A stretch of 64,000 nucleotides of DNA from Blasia pusilla (lineage: Eukaryota > Marchantiophyta > Marchantiopsida > Blasiales), in assembly GCA_050084515.1 (NCBI GenBank), contig CM114275.1, positions 10,044,001 to 10,108,000 of the forward strand, in the 5' to 3' direction. Shown here piece by piece: positions 1 through 12,300 of the stretch. The stretch's first letter is position 1. Each line of letters begins with the position of its first letter. The translations under genes and the position numbers were made by a program. The notes beneath the pieces were generated by a model. That model saw only the letters and a program-made list of their open reading frames with translations. It was not told the origin of the DNA and did no database searches.

Positions 1-1652
1 ATTAAGTAGAGTTACACATCCAATTCATAGATTCATAAATCAAGTTCATAGATTCATAAATCTCCTTACGACACATCATGCATATATGATGATTACACTT
101 CAAGAACAAGAGCTGAGTTATTTTGAAGAAGCTGCAAGTAGAGTCGAATGGATTGAAGCTATGGAGGAAGAGCTTGTTGCATCAAGACATCAATAGACAT
201 GGGAGTTGGTTGATATACCTTCCGCTAAGGAAGCTATTGGTTGCAAATGGATTTATAAAATCAAGTGCAATCAAGATGGTACAATTAACAAATATAAAGC
301 GAGATTGGTGGCTAAGGGCTATGTACAACAATATGGCATCGATTAATGGAAACATTTAGCCTTGTTGCAAAGATGACGACTAGGAGAACAATGGTTAGAG
401 TTGGAGTAAGTAAGAAGTGGAGATTATATCACATGGACGTCAAGAATGCCTTCTTGAATGGAGATCTAAACAAGGAGGTATATATGACTCAACCACCTGG
501 ATACGAGCATCCCAAGTTTCCAATTCGTGTATGCAGGTTGAAGAAAGTTCTATACATGCTCTAAAAAGGTCCAAGAGCTTGGTATGGCAAGATTACATAT
601 GTCCTACAAGAGTTGGATTTTAGGGTATGTGATTATGACTCCTCGTTATATATCTTGAGAGGACAAGATCATTTGGTTCTCATTATGTTATATGTTGACA
701 ATCTCCTCATTATTGGGAGTACTGAAGAAATGATATAACAAGTCAAGCTTAAGTTACAAGCAGAATTTGATATGAAGGACTTGGGAGAACTCAAGTACTT
801 CCTTGGTATTGAGTTTATCAAGGTTGGAGAGAGCATGTGGTTACTACAACAATAATATGCTCTTCATATGCTTTTAAAATATGGTATGAACGCTTGTAAG
901 CCAATTTCTACACCGTTGGATCAGAGTGTGAAGCTAAGAGTGGATGAAGGAGAGTTGCTTGCAGATTCTAATATGTAAAGGCGTATGGTTGGAAGTTTGA
1001 TCTATCTAACTATAATCAGACCAGATTTGAGCTATGCTATTGGCCTAGTGAGCCAGTTTATGCAAGCACCTCAAAAATCTCACCTTGATGTTGTGAGGAG
1101 GATTATGCGGTATGTGAAATTCTCTATTTAATTCGAGCTTCAATTTGAACCTTCTCCGAGTTTTCGATTATAAGGATTCACAGATGCTGATTGGGTAGGA
1201 AGCGTGTCTAATCGACACTCCAAATCTGGTTATTCATTTACTTTGGAAAGCGCAACTATAAGTTGGGCTTCAAAGAAGCAATCTACAACTGCTTTATCTT
1301 CAACAGAGGTTGAGTACAGAGGAGCAACCAATATAGCATGTGAAGCGGTGTGGCTTCATCGATTACTTATTGAGATTGGTGTTAGAAACTTAGGACCTAG
1401 TATAATATATGCAGAGAATATTAGTAGCATCAAGCTTGCTAGTAACCGTGTGTTTCATGCTGGTACAAAGCATGTTGAGGTGCACTATCATTTTATGAGA
1501 GAGAAAGTGCTTGCAAGAGAAATTGATCTTGTATATATAGGTATAGATGAGAAAAATACTGATATCTTTACAAAGGCATTGTATAGAGATAAGTTTGAGA
1601 TGTTTAGAAATGATTTAGGCGTTAGAGATATCGATGTGAGCTTGAGAGGGAG
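1..1652 (+). pseudogene. Ty1/copia pol remnant (reverse transcriptase and RNase H)
   Basis: This is the 3' part of a copia polyprotein, cut off by the window start. Reading + strand with frame changes, the RT begins near 160 with the copia signature around 'GCKWIYKIK', followed by 'YKARLVAKGY' near 295-320 and 'VKNAFLNGDL' near 440. RNase H follows from about 1190 ('ADWVGS', 'TALSSTEVEY') and ends with the usual tail around 'DIFTKAL' near 1560. The final segment, 1204-1665, is open for 153 codons. Upstream, stop codons at about 195, 343, 736, 853 and 976 break the frame, so the copy is dead. A purine-rich tract at about 1641-1652 (ending GAGAGGGAG) directly precedes the LTR, as expected for a polypurine tract. 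The copia order RT then RNase H at the 3' end is established for the family; the death of the copy is seen directly. Confidence 0.9.
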
Positions 1653-1964
1653 TATTGAAGATTAAGTTACAGTCAAGCTCATGAGACACCTGAACTGTTG
1701 TATGTGGTACTCACACGAAGTCGTGAAGCTTAATTTTGGTTAGTCAGTTAAGTGCGATTATCTTAACTAGGATTAGTTAATCACAGTCAGTTTAACTCGA
1801 GACTATGGTTAAGATTAGGGTTAGGGTTTCTTGTACATACCCTATATAATTGAGAAGAGGACCAGTCTCCACTCATTCTCTTATTGCGAATTTTGTTCTC
1901 CATGGTGGTGTGTGAGTGTGAGAGCCATTTTCCACCAGTTATGCTTCTTTAGCAAATTTCCACA
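1653..1964 (+). repeat. 3' LTR of the copia element
   Basis: The LTR starts TATTGAAG right after the purine tract and ends TTTCCACA. It contains a TATA-like box (CTATATAAT, about 1842) preceded by a short AGGGTTAGGGTTT run. Homologous sequence in inverted orientation occurs at 13990-14322 and 49990-50206, which fixes the left boundary and supports the right one. The canonical first bases TG appear as TA in all three copies. Confidence 0.75.
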
Positions 1965-3990
1965 ATTTTCACAAATAGCTTCCCTCTAGGAGACAACTTC
2001 CCTTTAGGAGACAACTTCCATGCGATTAAGAAGAGCTAGTAGTGACCATGACAAAGGATGCAATAGGCAGACAATTATAGTTTTTAATCTTTGATGTTTT
2101 TTCTAGACTTGGATGAGTGCTTGCTAGTCTTATTCTACAAACCTATGTCTAGAGCCATTTGGGTTCGAAAGATAATTTGAATCTCTTCTTGATGGGATCT
2201 GAATTGTCAAAACGACACAATTTAGGGACATTGGCAATTGAGGTAGATTTGCAATCATGCCCTAATTTAGCTTGGACGACTCGAAGACCTAGATACCAAA
2301 GTGAGGAGTACAACGGCTGCAAATGATGCCATAGATAGAACTTGTGTAGACTAGTTGGCTTCCCTTACATTCTCAGGAAGTTCGAGAGACATTCTTCTCC
2401 CAATCGCTGTCTGATGGCCCCTAAAACACATGTGTCCAACCTACAACCACATTGCATCCCCAGCTAGATATGGAGTTTCACATATATGGATTGGCATGTA
2501 TATATCCACTGATTTCACTTCTCATATTCATAGGTATTAGTCCAACCTATCAACCATCCAACACCACTTGACGACTCTCACTGAAGTGGGCCGACTTTGT
2601 AATGAACAACATTGTCAATAGAATGACTTAAGGTAGAAAGACATTCGTCAACAAAAGAAGGATAGTGCACAGTCCTTTAAGAAAGTAACAAAGGTCAATT
2701 GGCCATGATGGAGCCAGGGGTCTTCCCTTCTACGACTACTCTAGTAACTACAATCTCCAAAGGCTGGAACATCAGTTAAAAGTGAGAAAACAGAGTCACC
2801 CGAAATGATAGAATAGAATAAAGTTCCAGCCTGACCTTGCATATTTTGAGCTTGAGAAACGGGTATTCTAGGCTGCTTGTGCACAGGGTCTCTCCCCATA
2901 TGGAATAGCAATTCCCACATGCTCAAGTTAAAGTTTGATAGTTTGCAACAAACGTGGAATGGCATTTTGCTGCCAACGTACGGTGCCAGTGCCACTGCTC
3001 CCAAAGCTGCTGATACCGCTTCCATGGACCCTTTGGCTCACTGTAGGCACTTGTAGGAAGAGTACTCCACGACTTTCACTCTCACAGACCTAGTTCCCTA
3101 CAACGCATACCAGAGCTCCCCACTCAACAACCGATCACAATTGCCTCCTCCTACTCCATGAGCTCATAAAAAAGTGGACTCCTTTTTCAGCAAATCATCT
3201 CATAGCAAAGAATTGGTAAAAGGAAATGGATCACTCACACAAGAAAAATCAGTTCAGATCGAGGTTGAATGTGGTACAATTCGACAATGCCGAAAACTAT
3301 GCAATAACAGCAATAGGCAACTTCACCACCACCACTACCACAACGATAAGCTCCAACCACTCAAATGCAAAAGTGTAATTCAGGTGAAGCCTTGATCTTG
3401 TGCAAGTAACTTTGCATCAGATGTCCTACGACCCTTCAAAGTGAGTACCACATCTCATCTCCCATCTGACTGCACCCATAAGAGCACTTCCTTAACCCTA
3501 AATTCCATGGCAAAAATTGCAATCTTCCTCTTAGTCATCCGCACCAACTAAGACAATTGGGTCAACGCCGATCGAATCAGGCAAGACATGATGGCTTCAT
3601 CATTCATGTTCATATACTTCGTATGCTCCCTATGCTCCCAGATCCCACTCCCCAACTCGAGTAGCAATTCTAATCGGTGGCCCATCCCAAACACACCCTC
3701 GACCTCTCTTTTTGAGAATGTTCGAGTAGTCTCACAAAGAGGCTACTCGTACGAAGAGACGCCGACGCATTGCCAATGCCGCACCGCGAGAATGAAATGT
3801 GATGAGAGCACAAGGAGCGCAAGCCACCAAAATATTGCTGCGAAGCCGTTGACAACGAGCAAGACGTTGCAACTATGCACGCACTCGATGCTGCTATTGC
3901 GCTCAACAATACCCATGCCATCGCTCCACCCTATCACAACACAACAACCGATCGCCTTATCCCTCTCCGCAAATGCTCAATCCTCTCGAT
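1965..3990. other. No recognisable gene
   Basis: This stretch holds only short unconvincing reading frames on both strands and no domain I recognise. A 17-19 bp motif around GGAGACAACTTCC is directly repeated at about 1988-2020. It may be the flank of the copia element or an old, decayed element. Confidence 0.5.
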
Positions 3991-3998
3991 GCGCGTGT

Positions 3999-4000
<2 letters not shown>

Positions 4001-4060
<60 letters not shown>
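4001..4060. repeat. (TC)n microsatellite
   Basis: About 30 TC dinucleotides run from 4001 to 4060, followed by a short TCTCC-rich stretch at 4080-4110. The open frame running through it (3588-4118, +) is a low-complexity artefact of the repeat. Confidence 0.95.
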
Positions 4061-4063
<3 letters not shown>

Positions 4064-4119
4064 GTTCTCCCTCCCCTCTCTTATCTCCTCTCCTCTCCTC
4101 TCCTCTCCTCTTTGGTAGG

Positions 4120-5397
4120 AGCTCATGAGCGTGATGAGGGAAGGCGATGCTTACGAAGACACTAAATCATTTTTTCGAGGAGAGAATGCCCCATTCCAAG
4201 AATCCTTGTTCTTGAAGCTTAGAGATATGATCAACTTGCATTCCTTCCCAGCCCGCACACTCACCTTCAATCTCGCTCTCTCCCTAGTGTTGCTCTCGGA
4301 CCTAACTTGGGCCTCTACGAAGTCGAAGCCTTACCTTCGGATGCTACCTTGCCAACACACACATTTGCATTGCACTCGCTTTCAATGTCTCTCAAATTGT
4401 CAACCACAACTGCTTCCCTTGAGCTTTGATTTGAACAAGCCCAACTTGCCCTTTGCCATAATCTCACCGTCTTCTTTCACTCTTAAATATCAAGGTACCT
4501 ACTCTCCCGCCACTTGCGAAACCTGTCTCACCCCATTCTATTTAGTCTCCGAACTCAAGCACCCGCCCCCTCCTAGTTGCGCTCTCCCGTCAACATCTCT
4601 TCGTAAACCTCTCTTTGTTTGCGCCATCTCTAAACTCATGCCCTTGCGACCCCACCTCTCTTCGTTCACAAGTAGTCATGTCTATGAACTCATGGTGTGC
4701 CCTCTCTTAGTTTACGTCTTTGCTCACAGTCTCACCACTTTAGATAATTTAGTTATTGATTTTTTTTCATTTAAAAAAACATATAAATTAATACTTAGGC
4801 ATGTTTTAAATTAAAGTATTAAAAGTATCCTTAGAATATCCTTATTTATTTATCATTATTATTTGTGAATATTATATTCTTTTGTTTGCTCTTTTTCAAT
4901 GAACTCTAGGTCTACTTGTATTAGGTTTAGTGCTTCTTTCCGGACGTACTCAAGATGCATTGGTTTGGGGATATTTTTTTATTGTAAATTTATTATCATT
5001 TCCTAATAACTTATGCATGATACCCATTTTCATTAACTGTTTGATATTTAAATTTTACTACTTTTTTTCATAGTTTTTTTTTCATTGCTTAATGCTAATG
5101 ATCCAATATTCAAACTATTGTTGGACTTCGTCTTCTATTTCCAAATATTAAAATATTTTAATTTATTAATTTATTAGGTTTACTACTTATTCATGAATTT
5201 ATTTTATTGTTATATTAAAATTTTAAAAATAATTTCATATTCCAGATTTCCTAATAAATATTAGAAAATTTACAAGATAGTGTGGACTCCTTCATTTTCC
5301 AAGGAAATAAAAGTTTACTCATTTCTTTCTTCTATTTCATTTTTTTGTATTTTAATATAATATTATACCTTATAGGGCTGGTTTTTGTGAGGCCTTG

Positions 5398-5439
<42 letters not shown>

Positions 5440-6433
5440 TTTTCTCATTCATTTTCTTAACTTTTTATTAGAATTTTAGATCCAAACTACATAAAATTTA
5501 AAAATGCATGTCATTGATTTTCTTGCATGTAATTATTTTCCATGCATACATGTTATCCTAAGATCTTTAAAAAAATGAAATTTGAACTCATATGCACTAA
5601 ATATGATCTGCAAAGATATTTCACCTTAAAAATGAGAGAAAAAAATATGAAATATTTTTTTCACTTAATTCTTTCATAAATCATTATAGAATAATATGAA
5701 TTGTCTTATGATGATTCTAAAGTGCCCTCTTGGAAGAAATTGAGAGAATAGTGAACAGGAATTCCAAGTTTCGATCAGATTAGTGTAATAAGTGTGCGGC
5801 ACTATAAGGTCCGTCGTCCTAACACGGTCCTCAACACAAAGGAAGGGAAACACATGGAATCTAAGGGACTCTGAACCAACCCGGCCGGAAACAACCTTCA
5901 ACCTATTTGCAGGAATTATGTAAATCCAACTAAAAAATATAGACCAAGCTGTAAGCTTTGAACATGTATACACAAGCTAAACTAAGGGCATCTTGGATCA
6001 GATAGGCAATCCAAGAGGGGAAAACATGCCTTGTAATTTAAAGGGCTGTGTGGACAGGCTCTTTTAACCCATAGGAAAACAAAAGATCTTGTCACTAGGG
6101 AGAGGTAAATTTAACACATACAACTTATATTGGTCGTAATAACTTCACAATGGTTCTAATATTTGGAAATTATTTGATTCAATGCTAAAGGAATCATGAA
6201 AGTCCCACTACACCCATCTAAAAAATTTCTCCATGCATATTAAGGTTTATTTTCCCATGCTTGAAATTTCTACTATTACCAAGATGTAGTTTTTCCGGCA
6301 TGCATGGCTTATTAAGAAGGAATCTCTCAACAAGACTTTCTTAGGTAACTTTTTCCATCCATTCTATTCTTATTGTTAAGAGATCTAAACAACTCTATGG
6401 ATGCCTTGGGTCTATTTCAAAATGCTAAAATTA
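4120..6433. other. AT-rich intergenic DNA
   Basis: An open frame of 229 codons at 4125-4814 (+) has no recognisable motif and is followed by strongly AT-rich DNA. A (TA)n run lies at about 5399-5435. I see no supported gene. Apparent weak repeats of a decayed element cannot be resolved by eye. Confidence 0.5.
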
Positions 6434-6760
6434 CAAGGTTGCATGTGAACAAAATTTTTGTCTGTGGATATGTCCACGTCCGTGGATTTACCTTTGTCCT
6501 ATGGCAGGCCTTGTCCATGTGGGCCCCACCTTATCCTTCTTTCTCATTCCTCCTCGTCCTCCATGTTCCATACTTGCTCGTTCCTTCTTCCCTCCATCCC
6601 CACTTCCTCTCCTGTTATTGCCTTACTCGCCTTACCTTATCTTCCATCATGAACTATAAGTGTATGTCCCTATTCTTGCAATCCATGTCTCTCGGAATGT
6701 CGAGACTTGTTCGTCCATGTGCGTCCTAGGGGTAGACTTGTCTATTTTTGTGCAACCATG
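6434..6760 (+). mobile_element. hAT-like MITE, copy 1
   Basis: A 327-bp non-autonomous element. It starts CAAGGTTGCA and ends TGCAACCATG, so its terminal inverted repeats are about 10 bp (CAWGGTTGCA). It is flanked by a perfect 8-bp target site duplication, TAAAATTA, at 6426-6433 and 6761-6768. The interior has GGACATGT/GTCCACG-type subterminal motifs and a C/T-rich centre. The same element lies in opposite orientation at 11224-11553. An 8-bp duplication with short inverted ends starting CA is the hallmark of the hAT superfamily (established). No transposase is encoded. The open frames inside it are not genes. Confidence 0.85.
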
Positions 6761-6941
6761 TAAAATTAGCTAATTTTCAACTGCTTCCAAATTTAAAATT
6801 AGTTGGTCTAAGATTCTTCCATTAATGTTTTTAAATTTTAATCATGTTTGGAGCTTAAGATTTTGAAATTAATGTGAATTAATTTTATCATAAGATTGTC
6901 CATATATATATATAAAATATTCTCCAAATTATGTTTTCTAA

Positions 6942-7157
6942 TACACATGTGTGAAGAAATGACTTGGATTACTAAACAAGTCACGAGATATGACTAGTAT
7001 ATGAGTGAATCATTTCTGATACTATTTGAGTCATGACATTATGACTCATTTAGTTTTCCAAGTCATACAAAATGACTTAACCAATAGAGTTATACTTTCA
7101 GTCATTTTGTGCATAAGTCATTCTTAGTCGTAAAAACCATACTTTTCTTCTAGTGTT
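6942..7157. mobile_element. Small CACTA-like terminal segment
   Basis: About 215 bp rich in TGACTT and GAGTCAT motifs that end in CTTTTCTTCTAGTG, matching the CACTA-type end at 12592. The left end, near CACATGTGTGAAGAAATGAC, resembles a degraded version of the inverse end CACTAGAAGAAAATGAC seen at 50577. It may be a short deletion derivative or the edge of a larger element. No clean 3-bp target duplication was found. Confidence 0.45.
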
Positions 7158-7379
7158 TGGAGAGACTTTCCATGTTGTTACAAGGAATTAAAAGATATCT
7201 GCTCCCTCCATCAAGTTAGGTGGAGAGGCAAGCTCAATCCGCCAAGATATTTCCTAAACTTTCCTAGTCATAGGGCTTTTGAAATGTAGCTAAAAATTAA
7301 GGGCACATTCATGTTTACAACAAGAATGTGCTCTAGTTCATTGAGAGAAACTAATATCTCTGGATTCATACTTGTGTAG

Positions 7380-8682
7380 GAATGTGCATTGTGACAACTC
7401 CTTCGATTCATGTGTCTCCTAAAGGTATGTAGTGTGAATACTGGTGCTTGAATTTTTTTCTACCTTTCCTTTTTTTAGATGTGATACCAAATAATGGTAA
7501 CTTTTTTCATCTTATGTGACTTCACATTCAATTGATTGGACATGCAGGAAAGACATACACTACGCCTACATTCAAAGATCCTTTGAGTGGCTGCTCAAGT
7601 GATGGAGAGGCCACACTGGGTCAGAAAGGTATCCTAAACTCTTACCTTAGTGCATGTTTTCTTACAGTACCTTTAAAGCCAAAGTGGGAGTGGAAAGCCT
7701 ACTCACAAATGAGAATATTGATCTTGCTGCAATTTGAAGTTGTCTATGGATTTTTTTTTCATTTCCTTCTAATGCTCTTCAATGTTTTCCAGTAGGAAAG
7801 GAGAAGATTAGGAGCCCCCCGATGAAGCCGGGTGAAGAGGTGAACTCCAACCGTAAGGGTAAGTTTTCTTCTACATGCTTTCTTACAAAAATTGATTAGA
7901 GTTTAAGGTTCTCCTTGATGGATGCTTGTTTCAGGTTTTAGCAATTTGATCTTGTCAATGTGGAAAATAGCACGTGTTTAGGTCTTGAGGCATTTTCTTG
8001 ATCGTTGTAAGAAAATTTCAGATCTTTCAAATATGATCATTATCTTGTATGATTAAATCTGGAAAAAAATTATGTATGTAGGGGCACAAAAGAAGAGGAG
8101 GACTCAAGAGATTCTGCTGGAAAAGAATCTTGAAGATGGTTTGCTCGTGAAACCATCTCCAGTGAAGAAGAAGTCTAAATCCAAAGTGCACCTTGATTTT
8201 GGAAGTGAAGGATGTGATAGCAAGCCTAAGTCGAGTGGGGGGAGGCAAGAAAAAGGTAATAGCCAATGCTCATGTCAATTTGAAGTATTAGTCTTGTTTG
8301 TAAGGTTGCTGCTTGTTTTTTATATGACATCTGAAGACATGTCTGATATTCTCCATTCAAGTTAGAATCTGGTTGGGAACCATTTAATCATACTTTGATC
8401 ATGCAGTTGCAGATAGGCGATGATGTCTCCTTCACAGACCACAAAAATCCTTGCCATATACTTGCTCATGGAGTGATAACAAGGATATCCGGTCGTGATA
8501 AGTGTCATGGCAAAGACATTCCAAATGGGATTATGCAGGTCACAATCCAGAGTGTCTTGGAGCGGGAATATGCGTTATGGCAAACCAATGAGGGGGACAA
8601 TCCCCCTTTACGAGTATTAGGTGATGTAATAGGAACAAATGTACTGTGGCCTGAATTGAACTTGAAGAAACGAGTAGATTAA
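7380..8682 (+). pseudogene. CACTA-element accessory protein remnant (DUF8039-like C-terminus)
   Basis: Five exon-like blocks are separated by GT-AG introns: about 7380-7423, 7546-7628, 7796-7859, 8082-8255 and 8407-8682. Acceptors such as TTTTCCAG and CATGCAG and donors such as GTATGT and GTAAG are visible. The middle blocks are basic and Ser/Lys-rich (KKSKSKV). The last block carries GDDVSFTDH, CHGKDIPNGIMQVTIQSVL and VIGTNVLWPE, ending in TAG... TTAAG context with a stop at 8680. This pattern recalls the C-terminal domain of plant En/Spm (CACTA) proteins annotated as DUF8039, often fused behind a transposase. The 5' part with the transposase is not seen here. The position, upstream of CACTA subterminal repeats and a TAGTG end, supports the assignment. 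The homology is recalled, not searched. Confidence 0.5.
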
Positions 8683-8961
8683 GGCTTCTTCGTTGTTTCT
8701 TTTATATTCTTGGAAATAGTGGTAGCAAAGGAGATTTTGTGATCCACAAAGCATTTTAAACCTCACCTATTTTGCCAAAAATGAGAGAAACTCATATGCT
8801 TTGTGGTCAAATTTTATGATCAGATATAATATGGTCAGATTTTGTGATAAAGTGTTAGTAAAATGTGGTTTCTTGAAATTTGATTCCAAGGTTTATGGGT
8901 GTGAAGAGTATTGCTTCTTTTATACTTCACATTTCCAGATGAAAAGTAGTATATACATATA

Positions 8962-9176
8962 CTAAAAGAGTTCAGATTTGAGTCTTAAAATTCCACATAT
9001 TCCACCCTTTACCTATAAACTTGTGGTAAAGGGTGGAATTAAACCCTTTACCTATAAACTTACATATATTAAACTAATTTGTTCACATATTAGAAAACTG
9101 AGTCTTGAAACTTCACATATTAGAGAACTTCAAATGTAAGTGCATTTTGTGCACTTACAGATGTGAACTCTTTTAG
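8962..9176. mobile_element. TA-flanked hairpin MITE
   Basis: A 215-bp element with perfect inverted ends CTAAAAGAGTTCA and TGAACTCTTTTAG, flanked on both sides by TA (8960-8961 and 9177-9178). This fits a Tc1/mariner-like MITE, whose target duplication is TA. Inside is a second perfect hairpin with 10-bp arms TGTAAGTGCA / TGCACTTACA at 9135-9144 and 9150-9159. There is also a smaller inverted pair around CCACCCTTTACC (8999-9037). It encodes nothing. Confidence 0.6.
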
Positions 9177-9375
9177 TAAGACTCATTGTATGACTACTCT
9201 AAGCATAGGACAAAAGAACATGCAATCATTGAGTTGCAATGACTCACATTGTATGGCTGCCACAGTCATTGTATTTAATAATAGGCACCCCATTAAGAAT
9301 AAAATGACTCAAATGAATGACTTCATTTTGCAAACCATGACTTGGAATGACGAGTCATGACTTATCATGACTCAC

Positions 9376-11190
9376 TACAATATCTTGGCTATCATGGACT
9401 ATATGCACAAATCAAGAAGGAAGGATTTGGTGATAAACTATCGCACTATCATGGTGGGTAGTGTTTTTGCCAAGCTGTTTGGGAAATTGGTGGAGTCAAA
9501 GTTGAGCACATGAACAGAGTCTTTCCAAAAGAGAGCATGGGTCCAAGCTGGTTTTCGCCCAATATACAACACCATCGATCATATCTTGGTCTTACGTGTT
9601 TTATGGGAGAAATCTAAGGGCAATGGGAAAGCTTTGTTTTGCGGTTTCATCGATTTGAAGAAAGCTTTTGATACCGTATCTTGTAAGCTCTTATGGGATA
9701 AGGTGCAAGCCATTGGAGTATCACCAAATCTCTTAGCAGTCGTGGCCACATTGTACCATTCCGTTCGGGCCAAGATCAAAGATTCACAAACTCAAGAGAT
9801 CTTGAGTACTATCGGAGTCATTCAAGGTTGCCCTCTCTCCCCTACTCTATTTGGAGTTTTCATAGATAATATCGAAAAGTGGTTGGAGGAATGTGATAGT
9901 GCAGGTATGAAGCTTGGAGACTTTGTCATCAAAGATCTATTGTATGCAGATGATATCATATTACTAGCACGTGATGACATTAGTTTACAAAAATACCTCG
10001 ACACTTTGGCAAGTTTTTGTACCCAGAATCAGATGGAGGTTAATATGGAGAAGTATAAAGTCCTTATAGTGGGTACTATATCTAAGTTCTCGTTCTTTTA
10101 CAAAGTTCTACAATTAGAACAAGTGAAGAGTTACAAATATCTAGGCATTGATTTCTCTCATGATAATAGTTGGGCACTTTGCATGCAAAAGAGAGTAAAA
10201 GCTAGTTACAAAGCTCTATATTCATTTTTAAATCGGTGTAGGAGAGCTCATCTTGTATCATGAGATCTTAGAAAGTTCTTATTTAGGAGCTTAGTGTTGT
10301 CGGTGATCTTATATAGGACCCAAGTTTTGGGCCCTAGTTGTAAGAAGACAGGTTGGGAGTGCGTGGAGAGGGTGCGAAAGATCTTTCTACAAGAAGAATT
10401 GGGTGTAAAAAATAAACTCCTTATGCTATTTTTCTTGCGGAAACAGGTTGTCTTCCTCTAGAGGCTGAAGCTCTCTACTTGACCATCACTTATATTGCAA
10501 GGGTGAGATCTCTTGATGTTTCTCGCCTCCCTCATCAAGCTTTGCGAGCCACACGTTCGATAGGGTGGATTGCGGATGTGGTGACTTGGTCTTCAAAGTG
10601 GAATGTGGCCGAAGGGGATTGGGACTTGAAACCGATGGCACTCCGCGAGCATCTACAGAAGCAATTTCTCAACATAATTTGGAGGAGTCCGGGCACAAAA
10701 ATGTAGTTTTATCAACTTAATGTTAATCCTATGCTTGTATATTGTGAACAAGGATATCTACTTACGAGGATCTCCACGTTCTTATATTGTATTATCGCAC
10801 GACATAGAACTGGGTCTGATAGGCTAGAAATTGAGGAAGGACGATGGCTTAATATTGATAGAAGTGAAAAAATTTGTAGGTTATGTGACAGAGAAAGTAT
10901 CGAGGATGAAGAGCACGTGTTTGTTACATGTCCAAGATATGAAGAGATTAGACTAGCTCATAAAATAGATGTGGAGAATTTCTATTCTTTGCTACAGCTA
11001 GTGCCTTATGATTTAGGTTTTTATATTAGGGATGTCATTATTCATCGCTCAATTGTTCTAGGAAATAGCTAGGAGAAGGTCTTTAAGATCTTTTTCCGGA
11101 TCAGTGAATGAATGACTTGTAATGTGTTTTTTAGCCTTTTGACCCTTTGGGTCCCATGGGCTTGATCTATTTATCATATAATGTGATGAT
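9376..11190 (+). pseudogene. 5'-truncated LINE (non-LTR) reverse transcriptase
   Basis: This fragment codes for the reverse transcriptase of a plant L1-type LINE. The main open frame (9586-10263) carries FIDLKKAFDTV, GCPLSPTLFG and the catalytic LLYADDIILL at about 9937-9966. Upstream, in the same orientation, lies a GFRP.YNTIDHI-type block (9551-9590) after a stop at about 9511. Downstream frames at 10479-10706 and 10731-11072 carry thumb/connection sequence and a zf-RVT-like C-x2-C...H-x4-C motif (KICRLCDRES...HVFVTCP) at about 10870-10935. The endonuclease domain is missing and frame breaks occur at about 10261, 10420 and 10703, so it is inactive. It interrupts the CACTA subterminal repeats, so it inserted after that element. 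No poly(A) tail or clear target duplication was identified. Confidence 0.85.
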
Positions 11191-11197
11191 TCCATTG

Positions 11198-12300
11198 TTC
11201 AAATAATGACTTGGCATGACTAGCATGGTTGCACAAAAACCGATAAGTCCTTTTTTAGGACGGACATGGACGGTCAAGTATGGACATGTTCACGGACATG
11301 GATTCCAAGAGGTGGGATCCATACTTTTAGTCCATGATGGAAGGCAAAGCAAGAATGAGAGGAGCAATAAGGAAGGAGGAAGTGGAGGTGGAGGGAGGAA
11401 GGAATGGGTGCATATGGAATAATAAGGCAAGTAAGGGGAATGAGCAAGAAGGGAAAGGTGGGGCCCATACGGATAAGTCCTTCCATAGGACGCACATAAG
11501 TCCGCGGACATGGACATATCCACGGACACGGACTTTATCCATATGCAACCTTGATGACTAGTAATGACCTACGACGACTAACCATGACTCATCTTTAATG
11601 ACTAGCCATCTAAAAATATTGATTATTCTGTGACTCATGAACTACCACTTATGACTCCAACATGACTAAAAAAACTTAAATTATGACTCATGCTATAACT
11701 ACGCTCATGACTCAAGCAAGTCGTTCTTTATGTATCAAATATAACTTAGTTATTCAAATAATGAATTGGCTTGACTAGTCATGACGTATGACGACTGGTC
11801 ATGACTTAACTTTAATGACTAGCCATCTAAAAATATTGATTATTTTCTGACTCATGGACTACCACTTATGACTCGAACATCACTACAAAAAAAAAAATGA
11901 CTCATGCTATGATAAGGCTCATGACTGAAGCTAGTTGTTCTTCATATATCAAATATGACTTCAGTATTCAAATAACGACTTGGTATGACTAGTCATGACC
12001 TATGATGACTGACCATGACTTATTATGGACTATCAACTATGACTCCACCATGACTGCAAAACAAAACATAATGACTCATGCTATGACTAGGATCATGATT
12101 GAAGCTAGTCGTTCTTTACGTATTAAATATGAATTCATTATTCACATAACGACTTGGCATGACTACTCATGACCTATGATGACTGATCATGACTTATTAT
12201 AGATTATCAATTATGACTCCACCATGACTGCAAAACAAAACGAATGACTCATGCTATAACTAGGGGAATGACTCATCCAAGTCATTCTTTATGTATCAAA
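11198..12300. repeat. Tandem array of ~180-225 bp units in the CACTA end
   Basis: Four units begin with an ATTCAAATAAYGACTTGG-like motif at about 11198, 11752, 11956 and 12138. Each repeats TGACTCATGCTATRACTA and AAGTCGTTCTTTATGTAT blocks. Unit one is enlarged by the MITE at 11224-11553. Units three and four are the most similar, so the array is probably still homogenising or recently expanded. Confidence 0.75.
11224..11553 (-). mobile_element. hAT-like MITE, copy 2
   Basis: A 330-bp copy of the element at 6434-6760, in inverted orientation. It starts CATGGTTGCA and ends TGCAACCTTG. It is flanked by a perfect 8-bp target duplication, ATGACTAG (11216-11223 and 11554-11561). The target lies within a repeat unit of the CACTA array. 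Other units of that array show the empty site (GGCATGACTAGTCATGACC near 11985), which confirms both ends. Confidence 0.88.

Noticed and set aside
1810-1832. Telomere-like TTAGGG repeats (also about 50020-50045)
   Set aside because: They lie at the same place inside copia LTR copies, so they are LTR sequence, not interstitial telomeres.
4125-4814. 229-codon + strand frame
   Set aside because: No recognisable motif, composition follows a TC-rich background, no splice or homology support; kept only as an unexplained stretch.
11274-11561. Overlapping frames on both strands of 70-80 codons
   Set aside because: They lie wholly within the hAT-like MITE and recur out of frame in the other copy; not genes.
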